Program-made: the position numbers and the translations under genes
Origin: Helicobacter sp. 16-1353
Lineage (GTDB): Bacteria > Campylobacterota > Campylobacteria > Campylobacterales > Helicobacteraceae
DNA: 64,000 nucleotides
Assembly: GCF_003288815.1 (NCBI RefSeq)
Contig: NZ_NHYM01000008.1
Location: 1 to 64,000 of the forward strand
Direction: 5' to 3'
Shown here: positions 9,782-18,177 of the stretch, in pieces
Layout: each line of letters begins with the position of its first letter
Numbering within the stretch: position 1 is the first letter of the stretch
The notes under the pieces: generated by a model
The model's database searches: none
Told to the model about the DNA's origin: nothing
The model's input: the letters and a program-made list of their open reading frames with translations, nothing else

Positions 9782-9922
9782 ATGGGTTTTGAGATTTTTG
9801 GATATAGATTTTTTGACTTCAGTTCAAAAGTTACTTATGGGGATGCATTTCTAACTATTGCAATTGTTTGTCTTATATCTTTTTGTTTATTTATGCTTGC
9901 AAAAAAAAACGCTCCAAAATAA
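9782..9922 (+). CDS. Small membrane protein, 46 residues, upstream of the anion transporter
   Basis: An open frame of 46 codons starts at ATG 9782 after a strong ribosome site (AAGGACAAAAT). It begins MGFEIFGYRFFDFSS, carries one hydrophobic helix (about 22-40, AFLTIAIVCLISFCLFMLA) and ends in a basic tail KKNAPK. It stops 30 bases before the DASS transporter gene and is probably co-transcribed with it. The position suggests a small accessory subunit of the transporter, but that is inference; I do not recognise a family. Confidence 0.6.
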   Translation: MGFEIFGYRFFDFSSKVTYGDAFLTIAIVCLISFCLFMLAKKNAPK

Positions 9923-9952
9923 CTCCAACCCTATTAAGCCAAAGGAGTAATT

Positions 9953-11338
9953 ATGGAAATAAAACCTTTAACCCCCTCGATTGGGACACATTCACCAAAG
10001 AGGGCATTAGCTATTATTATAGTTGATATTATCTTATTTATTATTTTATACAATATTTTACCATTTGACACTAAGGCAAATTCAGGGATTTGCCTATTAA
10101 TATTTATTGGAATCTTATGGCTCACAGAAGCAATACATGTTACGATAACCGCGCTTTTAGTTCCGGTTTTAGCTGTTGCTTTAGGACTTTTAGACACATC
10201 TAATGCTTTAAAGTCATTTGCGAATCCTGTTATATTTTTGTTTTTTGGTGGTTTTGCTTTAGCTACGGCATTGCATATTCAAGGGGTTGATAGACATATT
10301 GCAAATCGTATGATAAAGTTAGCAGGTGGAAAAATGTGGTTAGCTGTAATAATGCTGTTTTTAGTTACGGCATTATTATCGATGTGGATTAGCAATACCG
10401 CAACTGCTGCGATGATGCTTCCGCTTGGACTTGGAATCCTTTCAAATATCGATGCCTCACATGATAGAAAAACATTCGTTTTTGTTATACTAGGAATCGC
10501 CTATAGCTCAACTATTGGCGGATTTGGAACATTAGTAGGAAGTCCGCCGAATGCCATTGCAGCAGCACAATTAGGACTTGATTTTTTCTCGTGGATGAAA
10601 CTTGGCGTTCCATTTATGATTGTTATGTTGCCATCTTGTATATTCCTTATGTTTATAGTGCTACGACCTAAGCTAAATTTTACATTTAATATGAAAGAGG
10701 AAGATTTTCATTGGAATTTTCACTCCATTGCTTCTATTGTTATTTTTGCCCTTACAGCACTTTGTTGGATATTTAGTGTAAAAATAAGCGAGTATTTTGG
10801 TGGGGTTAAGGATTTAGATTCCCTTATAGCCATAGCAGCAGCAGTTGCGATTGGATTTACTGGAACTGCTTCTTGGACACAAATCCAAAAAAACACAGAA
10901 TGGGGAGTTTTATGGCTATTTGGTGGAGGTCTTGCACTTAGCGGTATATTGAAAGATTCTGGTGCTAGTCTTGTTATGGCAAATGGAATGGCACATATAT
11001 TTGGCTCAAGTAATTGGCTAATAATCATTGTAGCAGTTACAACATTTGTTGTGCTATTAACAGAATTTACTAGTAATACAGCGAGTGCGGCATTGCTAGT
11101 CCCTGTTTTTGCCACAGTTGGCGAAGCAATAGGAATGCCTACTGCCTTACTTGCGTTGGTTATTGGATTTGGGGCTAGTTGTGGTTTTATGCTACCAGTT
11201 GGGACACCGCCAAATGCCATTGCATATGGAACAGGATATATACGACAAATAGAGATGATAAAGGTTGGAATGTGGCTAAATGTAATATCAATAATTATAG
11301 TTAGCCTTTTTGCGTGGTTTATATGGAGATTTATATAA
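9953..11338 (+). CDS. DASS/SLC13-family sodium-anion symporter
   Basis: 461 residues with about 11 hydrophobic segments, an inner-membrane transporter for dicarboxylates or related anions. Two Ser-Asn-Thr signature loops are visible, MWISNTATAAMMLPL in the first half and TSNTASAALLVPV in the second, each followed by the family's GSPPNAI / GTPPNAIAYGT helix-breaking loops. The inverted-repeat architecture is therefore complete. The substrate cannot be told from sequence; C4-dicarboxylate is the usual guess. A strong ribosome site (AAAGGAGTAATT) precedes the ATG. It follows a 46-codon membrane-protein gene and faces mnmA. Confidence 0.88.
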   Translation: MEIKPLTPSIGTHSPKRALAIIIVDIILFIILYNILPFDTKANSGICLLIFIGILWLTEAIHVTITALLVPVLAVALGLLDTSNALKSFANPVIFLFFGGFALATALHIQGVDRHIANRMIKLAGGKMWLAVIMLFLVTALLSMWISNTATAAMMLPLGLGILSNIDASHDRKTFVFVILGIAYSSTIGGFGTLVGSPPNAIAAAQLGLDFFSWMKLGVPFMIVMLPSCIFLMFIVLRPKLNFTFNMKEEDFHWNFHSIASIVIFALTALCWIFSVKISEYFGGVKDLDSLIAIAAAVAIGFTGTASWTQIQKNTEWGVLWLFGGGLALSGILKDSGASLVMANGMAHIFGSSNWLIIIVAVTTFVVLLTEFTSNTASAALLVPVFATVGEAIGMPTALLALVIGFGASCGFMLPVGTPPNAIAYGTGYIRQIEMIKVGMWLNVISIIIVSLFAWFIWRFI

Positions 11339-11343
11339 TTAGA

Positions 11344-11385
11344 GGGCTTTATTAGCCCCCTTGATTTAGAGGATTCTAAATCAAG
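11344..11385. terminator. Terminator-like hairpins after the DASS transporter
   Basis: Two hairpins follow the stop codon. GGGCT (11344-11348) pairs with AGCCC (11354-11358). CTTGATTTAGA (11360-11370) then pairs perfectly with TCTAAATCAAG (11375-11385) around a four-base loop. A third, weaker one (GGGATT/AATCCC) lies near 11440. They lie between convergent genes. T-runs are poor, so efficiency is uncertain. Confidence 0.55.
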
Positions 11386-11472
11386 ATTCTATAAATATTT
11401 AAGAGCAATACAATCTTTAATTAGCCATCTTAAAAAAGGGGATTCTAAATCCCACATATCATTTGAGATAAA

Positions 11473-11489
11473 AGGGCTTTAATAGCCCT
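11473..11489 (-). terminator. Intrinsic terminator of mnmA
   Basis: Read on the minus strand, AGGGCT pairs with AGCCCT around a five-base loop and is followed by TTTTATC. It lies at the end of mnmA and faces the DASS terminators. Confidence 0.6.
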
Positions 11490-12522
11490 ATATTGAGGAT
11501 TCTATAAATCCACCGCCAAGCACAATATCATCTTTGTAAATCACTAAAGCTTGTCCATTTGCCACACCATAAATATCATCGATAGGTGTTGCGATGATTT
11601 TATTATCTATGATTTTAATATCTGCTTTTATACTTTTAGAACGATAGCGAATCTTAATATCATAGATTCCATCTATAAAATTATCTAAAGATAGAATCTT
11701 CGCTGTTATTTGGGATTTCTTTAAATCCTCTTTAGTGCCTATAACTACGATGTTATCACTCGCATTAATATCTAAAACATAGCTTGGAGTATGTGAACCA
11801 CGCACATTTAAGCCCTTTCTTTTGCCTATTGTATAGTGCATATAGCCTTTATGCTCCCCTACTATATTTCCATCTTTATCTTTTAAAATACCACTTATAT
11901 TGACATCTACATCATTGCTTATAGTGTGGATATAGTCTTTTTCCACAAAGCATATTTCTTGAGAATCCTTATAATCCTCTAATTCTCCAAACCAAGTCAT
12001 TGCCTGAAATGCCTCTTTTTTGACATCAACTTTTATTTTATCCCCAAGTGGAAAAATAAGCTTATCTTTTGCCTCCTTGCTAATGCCAAATAAAAAATAG
12101 CTTTGGTCTTTTGTCTTATCTATAGCTTCTTGTATGTAATTTACTCCATTAATATTTTTTATCCTTGCATAATGTCCGCTTGCTATATATTCACAACCAA
12201 AACTTAAGGCTTTTTCTAATGCTAAGCCAAATTTAATATATGGATTACACATAGCACAAGGATTCGGTGTTTGGGCGTTTTTATAAGAATCCACAAAATA
12301 TCTATAAACAAATTCATTGAATTCTTTTTGTAAATCTATTACCTTAAAATCAATATCTAGATTTTTTGCGACAATATTGCATTTGTCAATAAAAAATTTA
12401 TGCTTTTCTTCTTTATTATGTAGTTTTAGATAGATTCCGCAAACATCATATTTTTGCTTTAATAAATATGCACTATATGAACTATCTATTCCGCCACTCA
12501 TTAATAATGCAATCTTTTTCAA
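11488..12522 (-). CDS. mnmA: tRNA-specific 2-thiouridylase MnmA
   Basis: Adds the 2-thio group to U34 of tRNA-Glu/Gln/Lys using sulfur relayed from a desulfurase. 344 residues, normal for the family. The PP-loop SGGIDS is at 9-14. The nucleophile Cys92 sits in NPCAMCNPYIKF and the second catalytic cysteine Cys191 in DSQEICFV. SGHYAR (about 115-120) and TKDQSYFLF (137-145) are family blocks, and the C-terminal beta-barrel domain is present. It is a single gene with its own terminator, convergent with the DASS transporter. Confidence 0.96.
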   Translation of the reverse strand: MKKIALLMSGGIDSSYSAYLLKQKYDVCGIYLKLHNKEEKHKFFIDKCNIVAKNLDIDFKVIDLQKEFNEFVYRYFVDSYKNAQTPNPCAMCNPYIKFGLALEKALSFGCEYIASGHYARIKNINGVNYIQEAIDKTKDQSYFLFGISKEAKDKLIFPLGDKIKVDVKKEAFQAMTWFGELEDYKDSQEICFVEKDYIHTISNDVDVNISGILKDKDGNIVGEHKGYMHYTIGKRKGLNVRGSHTPSYVLDINASDNIVVIGTKEDLKKSQITAKILSLDNFIDGIYDIKIRYRSKSIKADIKIIDNKIIATPIDDIYGVANGQALVIYKDDIVLGGGFIESSI

Positions 12523-12602
12523 AATAATTCCTAATGCTAAAATAAAGTTTTTATTGTAATGATAAAAGCTTTAAGATAGTATTAATAATCACACCCAACA
12601 AT

Positions 12603-13721
12603 TTACTTTCCTATTGCCCCTATTTGTATCAAACGATTTATACGCTCATCTAACGGCGGGTGAGTATCAAATATCGAATTAAATGGTTTAAGAAAAAACA
12701 TATGAGCACAAGGATGGGCATTTGGATTCTTGATTGTTGTCATTAGTTGATAACTTCTATCTAGATTCATAATTTTTACTAGGGCATCTTTTATTCCATT
12801 TGGATTCCGCGTGTATTGCACACTTGAAGCATCTGCTAAAAATTCCTTTTGTCGCGAAATGGCACTTTGAATAATTTGTGAAAAAATATTACCTATCCAC
12901 CCAAGTAGAAAACAAACCAAAGTGAAAAGCAATATAAGTAGCATTGATTTGCTACTATCTCTGGATTTTGAACTAATTGTTCTAAATAATGTTTCTCCTA
13001 ATATCATTACGCAAGTAAGGGCAAAAACGATGGAAAATAGCTTTATATTTAGCTCTACATCTTGATGGAATGCGTGGGAAAACTCGTGCCCAATAACCCC
13101 TTGTAATTCATCTCTATTAAAGGTATCTAAAGCACCTTGTGTAACAAAAATTGCTATTTTTTCATTATATCTCCCAAAATTCTCACCACTACACATTGCA
13201 TTTACGCCTAATTCCTCTCGCATAACAAACACTCTAGGAATACTCATATTTGAAGCAATAGCCATTTCCTCAACTACATTTAAAAGCACTTGGTCTTGTG
13301 GGCTTAGCTTATGATATTTTTTAATCTCAGTGGCTTTTAGTGTTTTGGCAAGGTTATTAATACTATGCTTTGACATTTCCATAGATTTATATAGATAAGA
13401 AAATATGATAATAATAACTATAAAAGCACTAATGGCAAATGAGATTCTTATGCTTAATTCATTTGTGGCATCAAAATAAATGAATGCTATAATAAACATA
13501 AAAAGCCCATAAGCAGTTAGAAAAATTAACAATAATGTCGCAAGAAATAAAAAGCCAAGCCAAGCTATTTTGCTTTTAGCTAGTTTTTTATGCTCCCAAA
13601 AATCACCTTTGATTTTTGTTTCTCTACCTAAAATTATCCTTGTAGCAATAAAAAGCATAAACGAGCAAAAAATAAACCGAAATTTGATATATATAAAATT
13701 TGCACAATCAGCCTTTAGCAA
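12603..13721 (-). CDS. HtpX-like M48 membrane zinc metalloprotease
   Basis: A membrane-embedded peptidase family involved in quality control of membrane proteins. HEFSH at 212-216 supplies the zinc ligands and catalytic Glu. Hydrophobic segments lie at about 52-82, 95-110 and in two stretches after the HEFSH motif. The C-terminus has HPPLDERINRL, typical of HtpX. The start is uncertain: the family usually begins close to the FWEH block (here residue 41), yet there is no ATG, GTG or TTG immediately before it. The frame is open back to the end of lemA, with possible starts at residues 1 and 22. It is the second gene of a lemA-htpX pair. Confidence 0.85.
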   Translation of the reverse strand: MLKADCANFIYIKFRFIFCSFMLFIATRIILGRETKIKGDFWEHKKLAKSKIAWLGFLFLATLLLIFLTAYGLFMFIIAFIYFDATNELSIRISFAISAFIVIIIIFSYLYKSMEMSKHSINNLAKTLKATEIKKYHKLSPQDQVLLNVVEEMAIASNMSIPRVFVMREELGVNAMCSGENFGRYNEKIAIFVTQGALDTFNRDELQGVIGHEFSHAFHQDVELNIKLFSIVFALTCVMILGETLFRTISSKSRDSSKSMLLILLFTLVCFLLGWIGNIFSQIIQSAISRQKEFLADASSVQYTRNPNGIKDALVKIMNLDRSYQLMTTIKNPNAHPCAHMFFLKPFNSIFDTHPPLDERINRLIQIGAIGK

Positions 13722-13729
13722 TCTACAAA

Positions 13730-14329
13730 CTAGAATCTTACTTTTGGTGCTTTATTTAGCTCTTCTTTACCATCTTCAAATTCTAATAAACTTAAATCTG
13801 CCTTAAATCTAGGGAAAAATCCCACAACAATACTATTTGGCATCTTTTGTTTGTAGATATTATAATTAGTCGCACTATCATTATATGCTTGTCTGGCAAA
13901 GGCGATTTTATTTTCACTAGATGATATTTCTTCGCTTAATTGCATCATATTTTGATTAGCTTTTAAATCTGGGTAAGCTTCTAATGCGATATTTAATCCT
14001 TGTAATGCTCCCATTAATCCATTTTCAGCTTGGCTAAGATTCTGCAATTTTGTGGAATCTAAACCGCTACTAGCAATAGAATCCAATATACTTTTAGCCT
14101 CATTTCTTGCTTCTATAACTTTTGTTAATGTTTGCTCTTCGTGTTGCATATATTTTCTAGCAATTTCAACGAGATTCGGGATTAAATCATATCTACGCTT
14201 GAGATATACATCAATTTGTCCAAATGCATTTTGTGCACGATTTAGATACTCTACAAGATTATTATAGATACTAAATACATAAAAAACTATAGCTATAACA
14301 ATAAGAATAAAAATAATTATATTAAGCAT
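13730..14329 (-). CDS. lemA: LemA family protein
   Basis: 199 residues with an N-terminal membrane helix (1-25), then a mostly helical soluble domain. Signature blocks are YNNLVEYLNRAQNAFGQIDV, KRRYDLIPNLVE, LQGLNIALEAYPDLKANQN and ENKIAFARQAYND, and it ends in PKVRF, the conserved LemA tail. The molecular function of LemA is poorly known, but lemA next to an M48 protease gene is a common bacterial arrangement, and eight bases separate it from the htpX-like gene here. Confidence 0.93.
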   Translation of the reverse strand: MLNIIIFILIVIAIVFYVFSIYNNLVEYLNRAQNAFGQIDVYLKRRYDLIPNLVEIARKYMQHEEQTLTKVIEARNEAKSILDSIASSGLDSTKLQNLSQAENGLMGALQGLNIALEAYPDLKANQNMMQLSEEISSSENKIAFARQAYNDSATNYNIYKQKMPNSIVVGFFPRFKADLSLLEFEDGKEELNKAPKVRF

Positions 14330-14372
14330 ATAAAACCTTTTAGCTTTTATTGATAATTATAGCAAAATTGCA

Positions 14373-15203
14373 TTAGAGTTTTAACTGCTCTAATCTCTCT
14401 TTCTTTGTGCCGATTTCTGTGATTTGGACGCCGAAGTTTCCATCAATTATTACAACTTCGCCTTTTGCTATGACTTTATCGCCAACCAATATTTCTAATG
14501 GGTCGTTTGCAAGCTGATTTAGCTCGATTACACTTCCAATATCCATTGAGATTACATCTTTAAGTAGCATTTTTTTCTGTCCTATGCGAACCTTAACCTG
14601 CATTTTTACATCAAGTAGCATATTAATATTTCTAATCTCGGCAGAATTTAGATGATGGGCTACTTGTTCTTGAGGATTCCCAACATTACTTATCTGTGTA
14701 GCGGAATCTTTGTCTAATTCCCCCATTAATGATTTTCCTAATAAAATAATAAAATTAGAATGGATATTATTTAGGTCAAATGAGAAAGTAGAGCCAAAAT
14801 CGAAATTATCCAAATTTTCACTTTTACTTAGAATCTTAGAATCCACTACTTTAAAATCCATTTTAGGCAAATCTTTTTGCCCTTTTAAGGTGGTGGATAA
14901 TGCCCCAAATATATTTGATACAATCTCTTTTACCGCATCTAAATCATCATTTGTAATTGTTTGGCTACTTATCCCATCTCCGCCCAGCATTAAATCTGCC
15001 AATGCACTAGATAAATCACTTGGGGATAAAAATGCTATTTTTGAGCCATTATTATTTTCTAATTCAATAAAAGCGAATGAACCTTGTATGTTAATCTTAT
15101 TTTTATTTACTATATCACTATAGTTTATACTTGGCTTTTTCCCTGTTAAACCCTCTATAGTGGATATACTTTCATTTTGGATTAGATTTATAAAACTATT
15201 CAT
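14373..15203 (-). CDS. fliY: Flagellar motor switch protein FliY
   Basis: A component of the C-ring switch, where it binds FliM and responds to CheY-P. 276 residues. The N-terminal part (about 1-190) is CheC-like, and the C-terminal part (about 195-270) is a FliN/SpoA domain: LLDVKMQVKVRIGQKKMLLKDV, GSVIELNQLANDPLEILVGDKVIAKGEVV, FGVQITEI. Its start overlaps the fliM stop by four bases. Gene order fliA-fliM-fliY matches Helicobacter. The CheC-like catalytic residues cannot be judged with certainty. Confidence 0.93.
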   Translation of the reverse strand: MNSFINLIQNESISTIEGLTGKKPSINYSDIVNKNKINIQGSFAFIELENNNGSKIAFLSPSDLSSALADLMLGGDGISSQTITNDDLDAVKEIVSNIFGALSTTLKGQKDLPKMDFKVVDSKILSKSENLDNFDFGSTFSFDLNNIHSNFIILLGKSLMGELDKDSATQISNVGNPQEQVAHHLNSAEIRNINMLLDVKMQVKVRIGQKKMLLKDVISMDIGSVIELNQLANDPLEILVGDKVIAKGEVVIIDGNFGVQITEIGTKKERLEQLKL

Positions 15204-16270
15204 TTTATATCGTCCTCCTCTTTGATATTTTCGGCACGATGTTTGCGGTTGCTTTCTAGCATTTCTAATACTTCTTTTACCTTATCTTTTTCTGTTACAA
15301 TCACATCTTTTATTTTAATTATTTTTCTATATCTTTGCAAACCAATTTCACCTATGTATTTGTCTCTATCATCAATATTCACTATTACCGTATCATCAGC
15401 TACTCTATCAAGGCGAACAATATCCCCTTCTTTTAAATCTAAAATATCCATCATACTCAATCTCGCACTTCCAAGCATAGCTGATACATTGACAATAGCT
15501 CCGCCGATTAAAACTTGTAATTCCTTATTTCTGCTCTTTTTGGAGCTAGTTTCACTTAGCATTAAATCCCTACTTGCAAGGCGAGATAACACAGATTCTA
15601 GCGAAATTACCGGATAGCAGATATTCATCATTCCATTACTATGCCCAATTATTATCTCCATAACCACCATAATAACAATCTCATTTTGTGCGACTATTTG
15701 GATAACGCTTGGCGAAGATTCCTTAGCATCGACACTTGGGTAAATCTCCGTTATAGGTGCCCAAGCATCTTTTAGATTCTGCATTATGTGGCGTAAAATC
15801 GTATCTAATAAACTTAGTTCAATATCACTAAAATCCCTATTATTTTCGTATGGTTCGCCACTTCCACCCAAAAGTCTATCAATCATAGGAAATGCAATGC
15901 TTGGATTTATCTCCAAAACGCCACTTCCATCAAGTGGCTTCATCGAAAATACATTAAAGCTAGTTGGACTTGGCAAACTCATCAAAAACTCGCCATAAGT
16001 CATTTGGTCTACACTATGGAGCTGAATCTCCACGATGCTTCGCATAATAGCTGAAATCTGGGAGCTAAGATTCCGTGCCATTTTATCGTGGATTCCGCGA
16101 AATGCTCGAAGTTGCTCTTTACTTACTCGATTTGGTCGTTTAAAATCATATAATGTAACTTGTTTGCGATTAAAAATCTCATTATTTTCTAGGCTTGATT
16201 TATCATCGCTATCATCTTCTACGACTTCAAGCAAGGCGTCGATTTCTTCTTGGCTTAATATATCAGCCAT
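15200..16270 (-). CDS. fliM: Flagellar motor switch protein FliM
   Basis: 356 residues. It starts MADILSQEEIDALL, the conserved N-terminal CheY-binding peptide. A central CheC-like domain has the MTYGEFLMSLPSPTSFNVFSM block. The C-terminal SpoA domain includes LIGGAIVNVSAMLGSARLSMMDILDLKEGDIVRLD. It sits in the C-ring and passes the chemotaxis signal to the rotor. It overlaps fliA upstream by eight bases and fliY downstream by four, so translation is coupled. Confidence 0.96.
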   Translation of the reverse strand: MADILSQEEIDALLEVVEDDSDDKSSLENNEIFNRKQVTLYDFKRPNRVSKEQLRAFRGIHDKMARNLSSQISAIMRSIVEIQLHSVDQMTYGEFLMSLPSPTSFNVFSMKPLDGSGVLEINPSIAFPMIDRLLGGSGEPYENNRDFSDIELSLLDTILRHIMQNLKDAWAPITEIYPSVDAKESSPSVIQIVAQNEIVIMVVMEIIIGHSNGMMNICYPVISLESVLSRLASRDLMLSETSSKKSRNKELQVLIGGAIVNVSAMLGSARLSMMDILDLKEGDIVRLDRVADDTVIVNIDDRDKYIGEIGLQRYRKIIKIKDVIVTEKDKVKEVLEMLESNRKHRAENIKEEDDIK

Positions 16271-16967
16271 TTATATCCCCCACTCTAAGTCTTACTTTTT
16301 TAATTACTTCTTTGTGAATCTGTGAGATTCTCGAACTTGTAATATTTAATATTTCACTTATCTCATTTAATGATAATTCCTCAAAATAATAAAGTTGGAT
16401 TATCATTTGCTCTCTTTTTGATAATGTCTGCAAAACAGATTGGATTATCTCGACTAATTCATCTTTTTGTATTTTTTCAATAGTATTATCACCCTCTATT
16501 GCATTGTATTGCTCATCAATAGAAACAAGAGCGTAAATATCCGAAGCGATTCTTGCTTCTTTTATTTTCTTAATATCTTCATTTAGAATCTCTGCTAAAT
16601 ACTCATCGCTTGGCTCTTCCTCGTATTCGTTAAAATATTTTGATACTTCCCTATCGATGGATTTTATAAGTTTTCTATTTGCACGAGATACTATATCAAG
16701 CCCACGCAAATAATCCAACATTGAGCCATAAACTCTCATTTTGGCATAGCCCCAAAATGAGTCATTTATCGAGCTATCATATCGCCTTGCAAGTTTTATC
16801 ATCTCTTCAGTGCCAATAGAAATAAGGTCATTAATATCAATAGAGCTTGGGAGTCGCTCTCTTAGGCGAAATGCCATCGCCCGAAGTGCTGGCATATACT
16901 GCAACATCAATGCATCTTGTGCATTTTTCAACTCTGCTTTATATTTATCTAGAGGTTGCTTTAGCAT
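16263..16967 (-). CDS. fliA: RNA polymerase sigma factor FliA (sigma-28)
   Basis: 234 residues, usual FliA size. Regions 2.1-2.4 run through ALRAMAFRLRERLPSSIDINDLISIGTEEMIKLARRYD, with FWGYAKMRVYGSMLDYLRGLD typical of FliA. The region 4 helix-turn-helix is SLNEISEILNITSSRISQIHKEVIKKV. It directs late flagellar genes such as flaA, whose upstream region in this window carries a CGATTT element. The gene lies in the flhF-flhG-fliA-fliM-fliY operon. Confidence 0.96.
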   Translation of the reverse strand: MLKQPLDKYKAELKNAQDALMLQYMPALRAMAFRLRERLPSSIDINDLISIGTEEMIKLARRYDSSINDSFWGYAKMRVYGSMLDYLRGLDIVSRANRKLIKSIDREVSKYFNEYEEEPSDEYLAEILNEDIKKIKEARIASDIYALVSIDEQYNAIEGDNTIEKIQKDELVEIIQSVLQTLSKREQMIIQLYYFEELSLNEISEILNITSSRISQIHKEVIKKVRLRVGDING

Positions 16968-16969
16968 AT

Positions 16970-17296
16970 CTATTCCTCTCTATTGTCATTTAATGAACTT
17001 ATACTATGCTTTAAATATTTTCTAACGCTAAGAATCTCTTTTTCTCTTTTATCAAATTCATTCAAATAATAATCAAGAGTAGAATCTAGCTTATCTGTAT
17101 TGAGTTTTGTTTCATTATAATCGATAAACATCATATAAAAAGATACGCAAAAAATTACGATTAAATATAAAGAAATGGTGCAAATAATCGTGCAAAGAAT
17201 AATTAATTCCGGCGTATTAAATTTAATGATAGAGATAATAAGCCCTATGAAAAATCCTGCAACAATGCTAAAACTCATATAATTATCTTGTTTCAA
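16970..17296 (-). CDS. Conserved small membrane protein between flhG and fliA
   Basis: 108 residues. Two hydrophobic helices lie at about 7-25 and 31-57, followed by a charged, probably coiled-coil C-terminus (ETKLNTDKLDSTLDYYLNEFDKREKEILSVRK). It stops two bases before the fliA start and lies 20 bases after flhG. H. pylori has a small uncharacterised gene in the same place in this operon. A flagella-linked role is inferred only from position. Confidence 0.75.
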   Translation of the reverse strand: MKQDNYMSFSIVAGFFIGLIISIIKFNTPELIILCTIICTISLYLIVIFCVSFYMMFIDYNETKLNTDKLDSTLDYYLNEFDKREKEILSVRKYLKHSISSLNDNREE

Positions 17297-17316
17297 TATT
17301 TTTCTCTAAAAATAAA

Positions 17317-18177
17317 TTAAAATCGATACAATATATTCCTCAAGAATCTACTAAACCCACTTTCATTATTTAAAAGCACATTTTGTTCCATATTATTTAA
17401 AAGATTTCTAGTTATTGTTTGAATACTAGCGGTTACATTGGATTGCGGGAGAGCTTTAGCAAATAATTTTCGCTGTCTATTTGATTGGATAATTATATCG
17501 CTACTTGATATTTTGCCAAGCATTTCTAGCTCTAGATTTGGTATATTGCTACTAGCTACACTTTTAATTCGCTCAAATACTTTTGTCGCTTCTTTGGTAT
17601 TTCGAACTTGATTTATTATCATATAGATTCTATCCTTATGCTTTGAAGAAACCTTTATTGAAGCATAAGCATCTGTTAGAGCTGCTGGGTCTGGCATAGT
17701 AACCACAACTAAATAATCACTTGCATTTAAAAATGTTTGGACACTCTCCCCTATCCCTGCCCCTGTATCAATTATAAGATAATCTAGGGAATCTAAAATA
17801 ACGCTTTGGGTGTTTAACTTTTCTAAGATATTTGTATTATATTTTAATATCTCATCTCCTGTGTGTCCGGGTATTAGATATAAACCACTTTCAATATTTA
17901 TTATAATATCCTCAAATGACGCATTTCCCTTTAAAACATCAAGTAAATTATTTTTTACTTTTACACCAAAGATTAAATCTAAATTTGCCAACCCAATATC
18001 TGCATCAAATATACCTACTTTATAACCCATCGCCCATAGCGTATAAGCCATATTTGCACTTATTGTAGATTTTCCAACGCCACCTTTACCGCTTGTAATA
18101 GCAATAAATTTTGTTGATTTTGTAGCAGGTTTTACCTCGCTTAAAAGTTTGTCTAATCCAGATGCCTGATTTCTCAT
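17317..18177 (-). CDS. flhG: Flagellar number regulator FlhG (YlxH, MinD-like ATPase)
   Basis: 286 residues with the deviant Walker A SGKGGVGKST at 29-38. The later MinD-family blocks are GIFDADIGLANLDLIFG, YLIIDTGAGIGESVQTF and VTMPDPAALTDAYASIK. FlhG partners with the GTPase FlhF to set flagellar number and placement at the pole. Its start overlaps flhF by four bases. The N-terminal DQASGL-like activation helix is conserved as NQASGLDKLL. Confidence 0.95.
   Translation of the reverse strand: MRNQASGLDKLLSEVKPATKSTKFIAITSGKGGVGKSTISANMAYTLWAMGYKVGIFDADIGLANLDLIFGVKVKNNLLDVLKGNASFEDIIINIESGLYLIPGHTGDEILKYNTNILEKLNTQSVILDSLDYLIIDTGAGIGESVQTFLNASDYLVVVTMPDPAALTDAYASIKVSSKHKDRIYMIINQVRNTKEATKVFERIKSVASSNIPNLELEMLGKISSSDIIIQSNRQRKLFAKALPQSNVTASIQTITRNLLNNMEQNVLLNNESGFSRFLRNILYRF

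Noticed and set aside
10720-11220. 166-codon frame antisense to the DASS transporter
   Set aside because: Shadow frame inside a membrane-protein gene.
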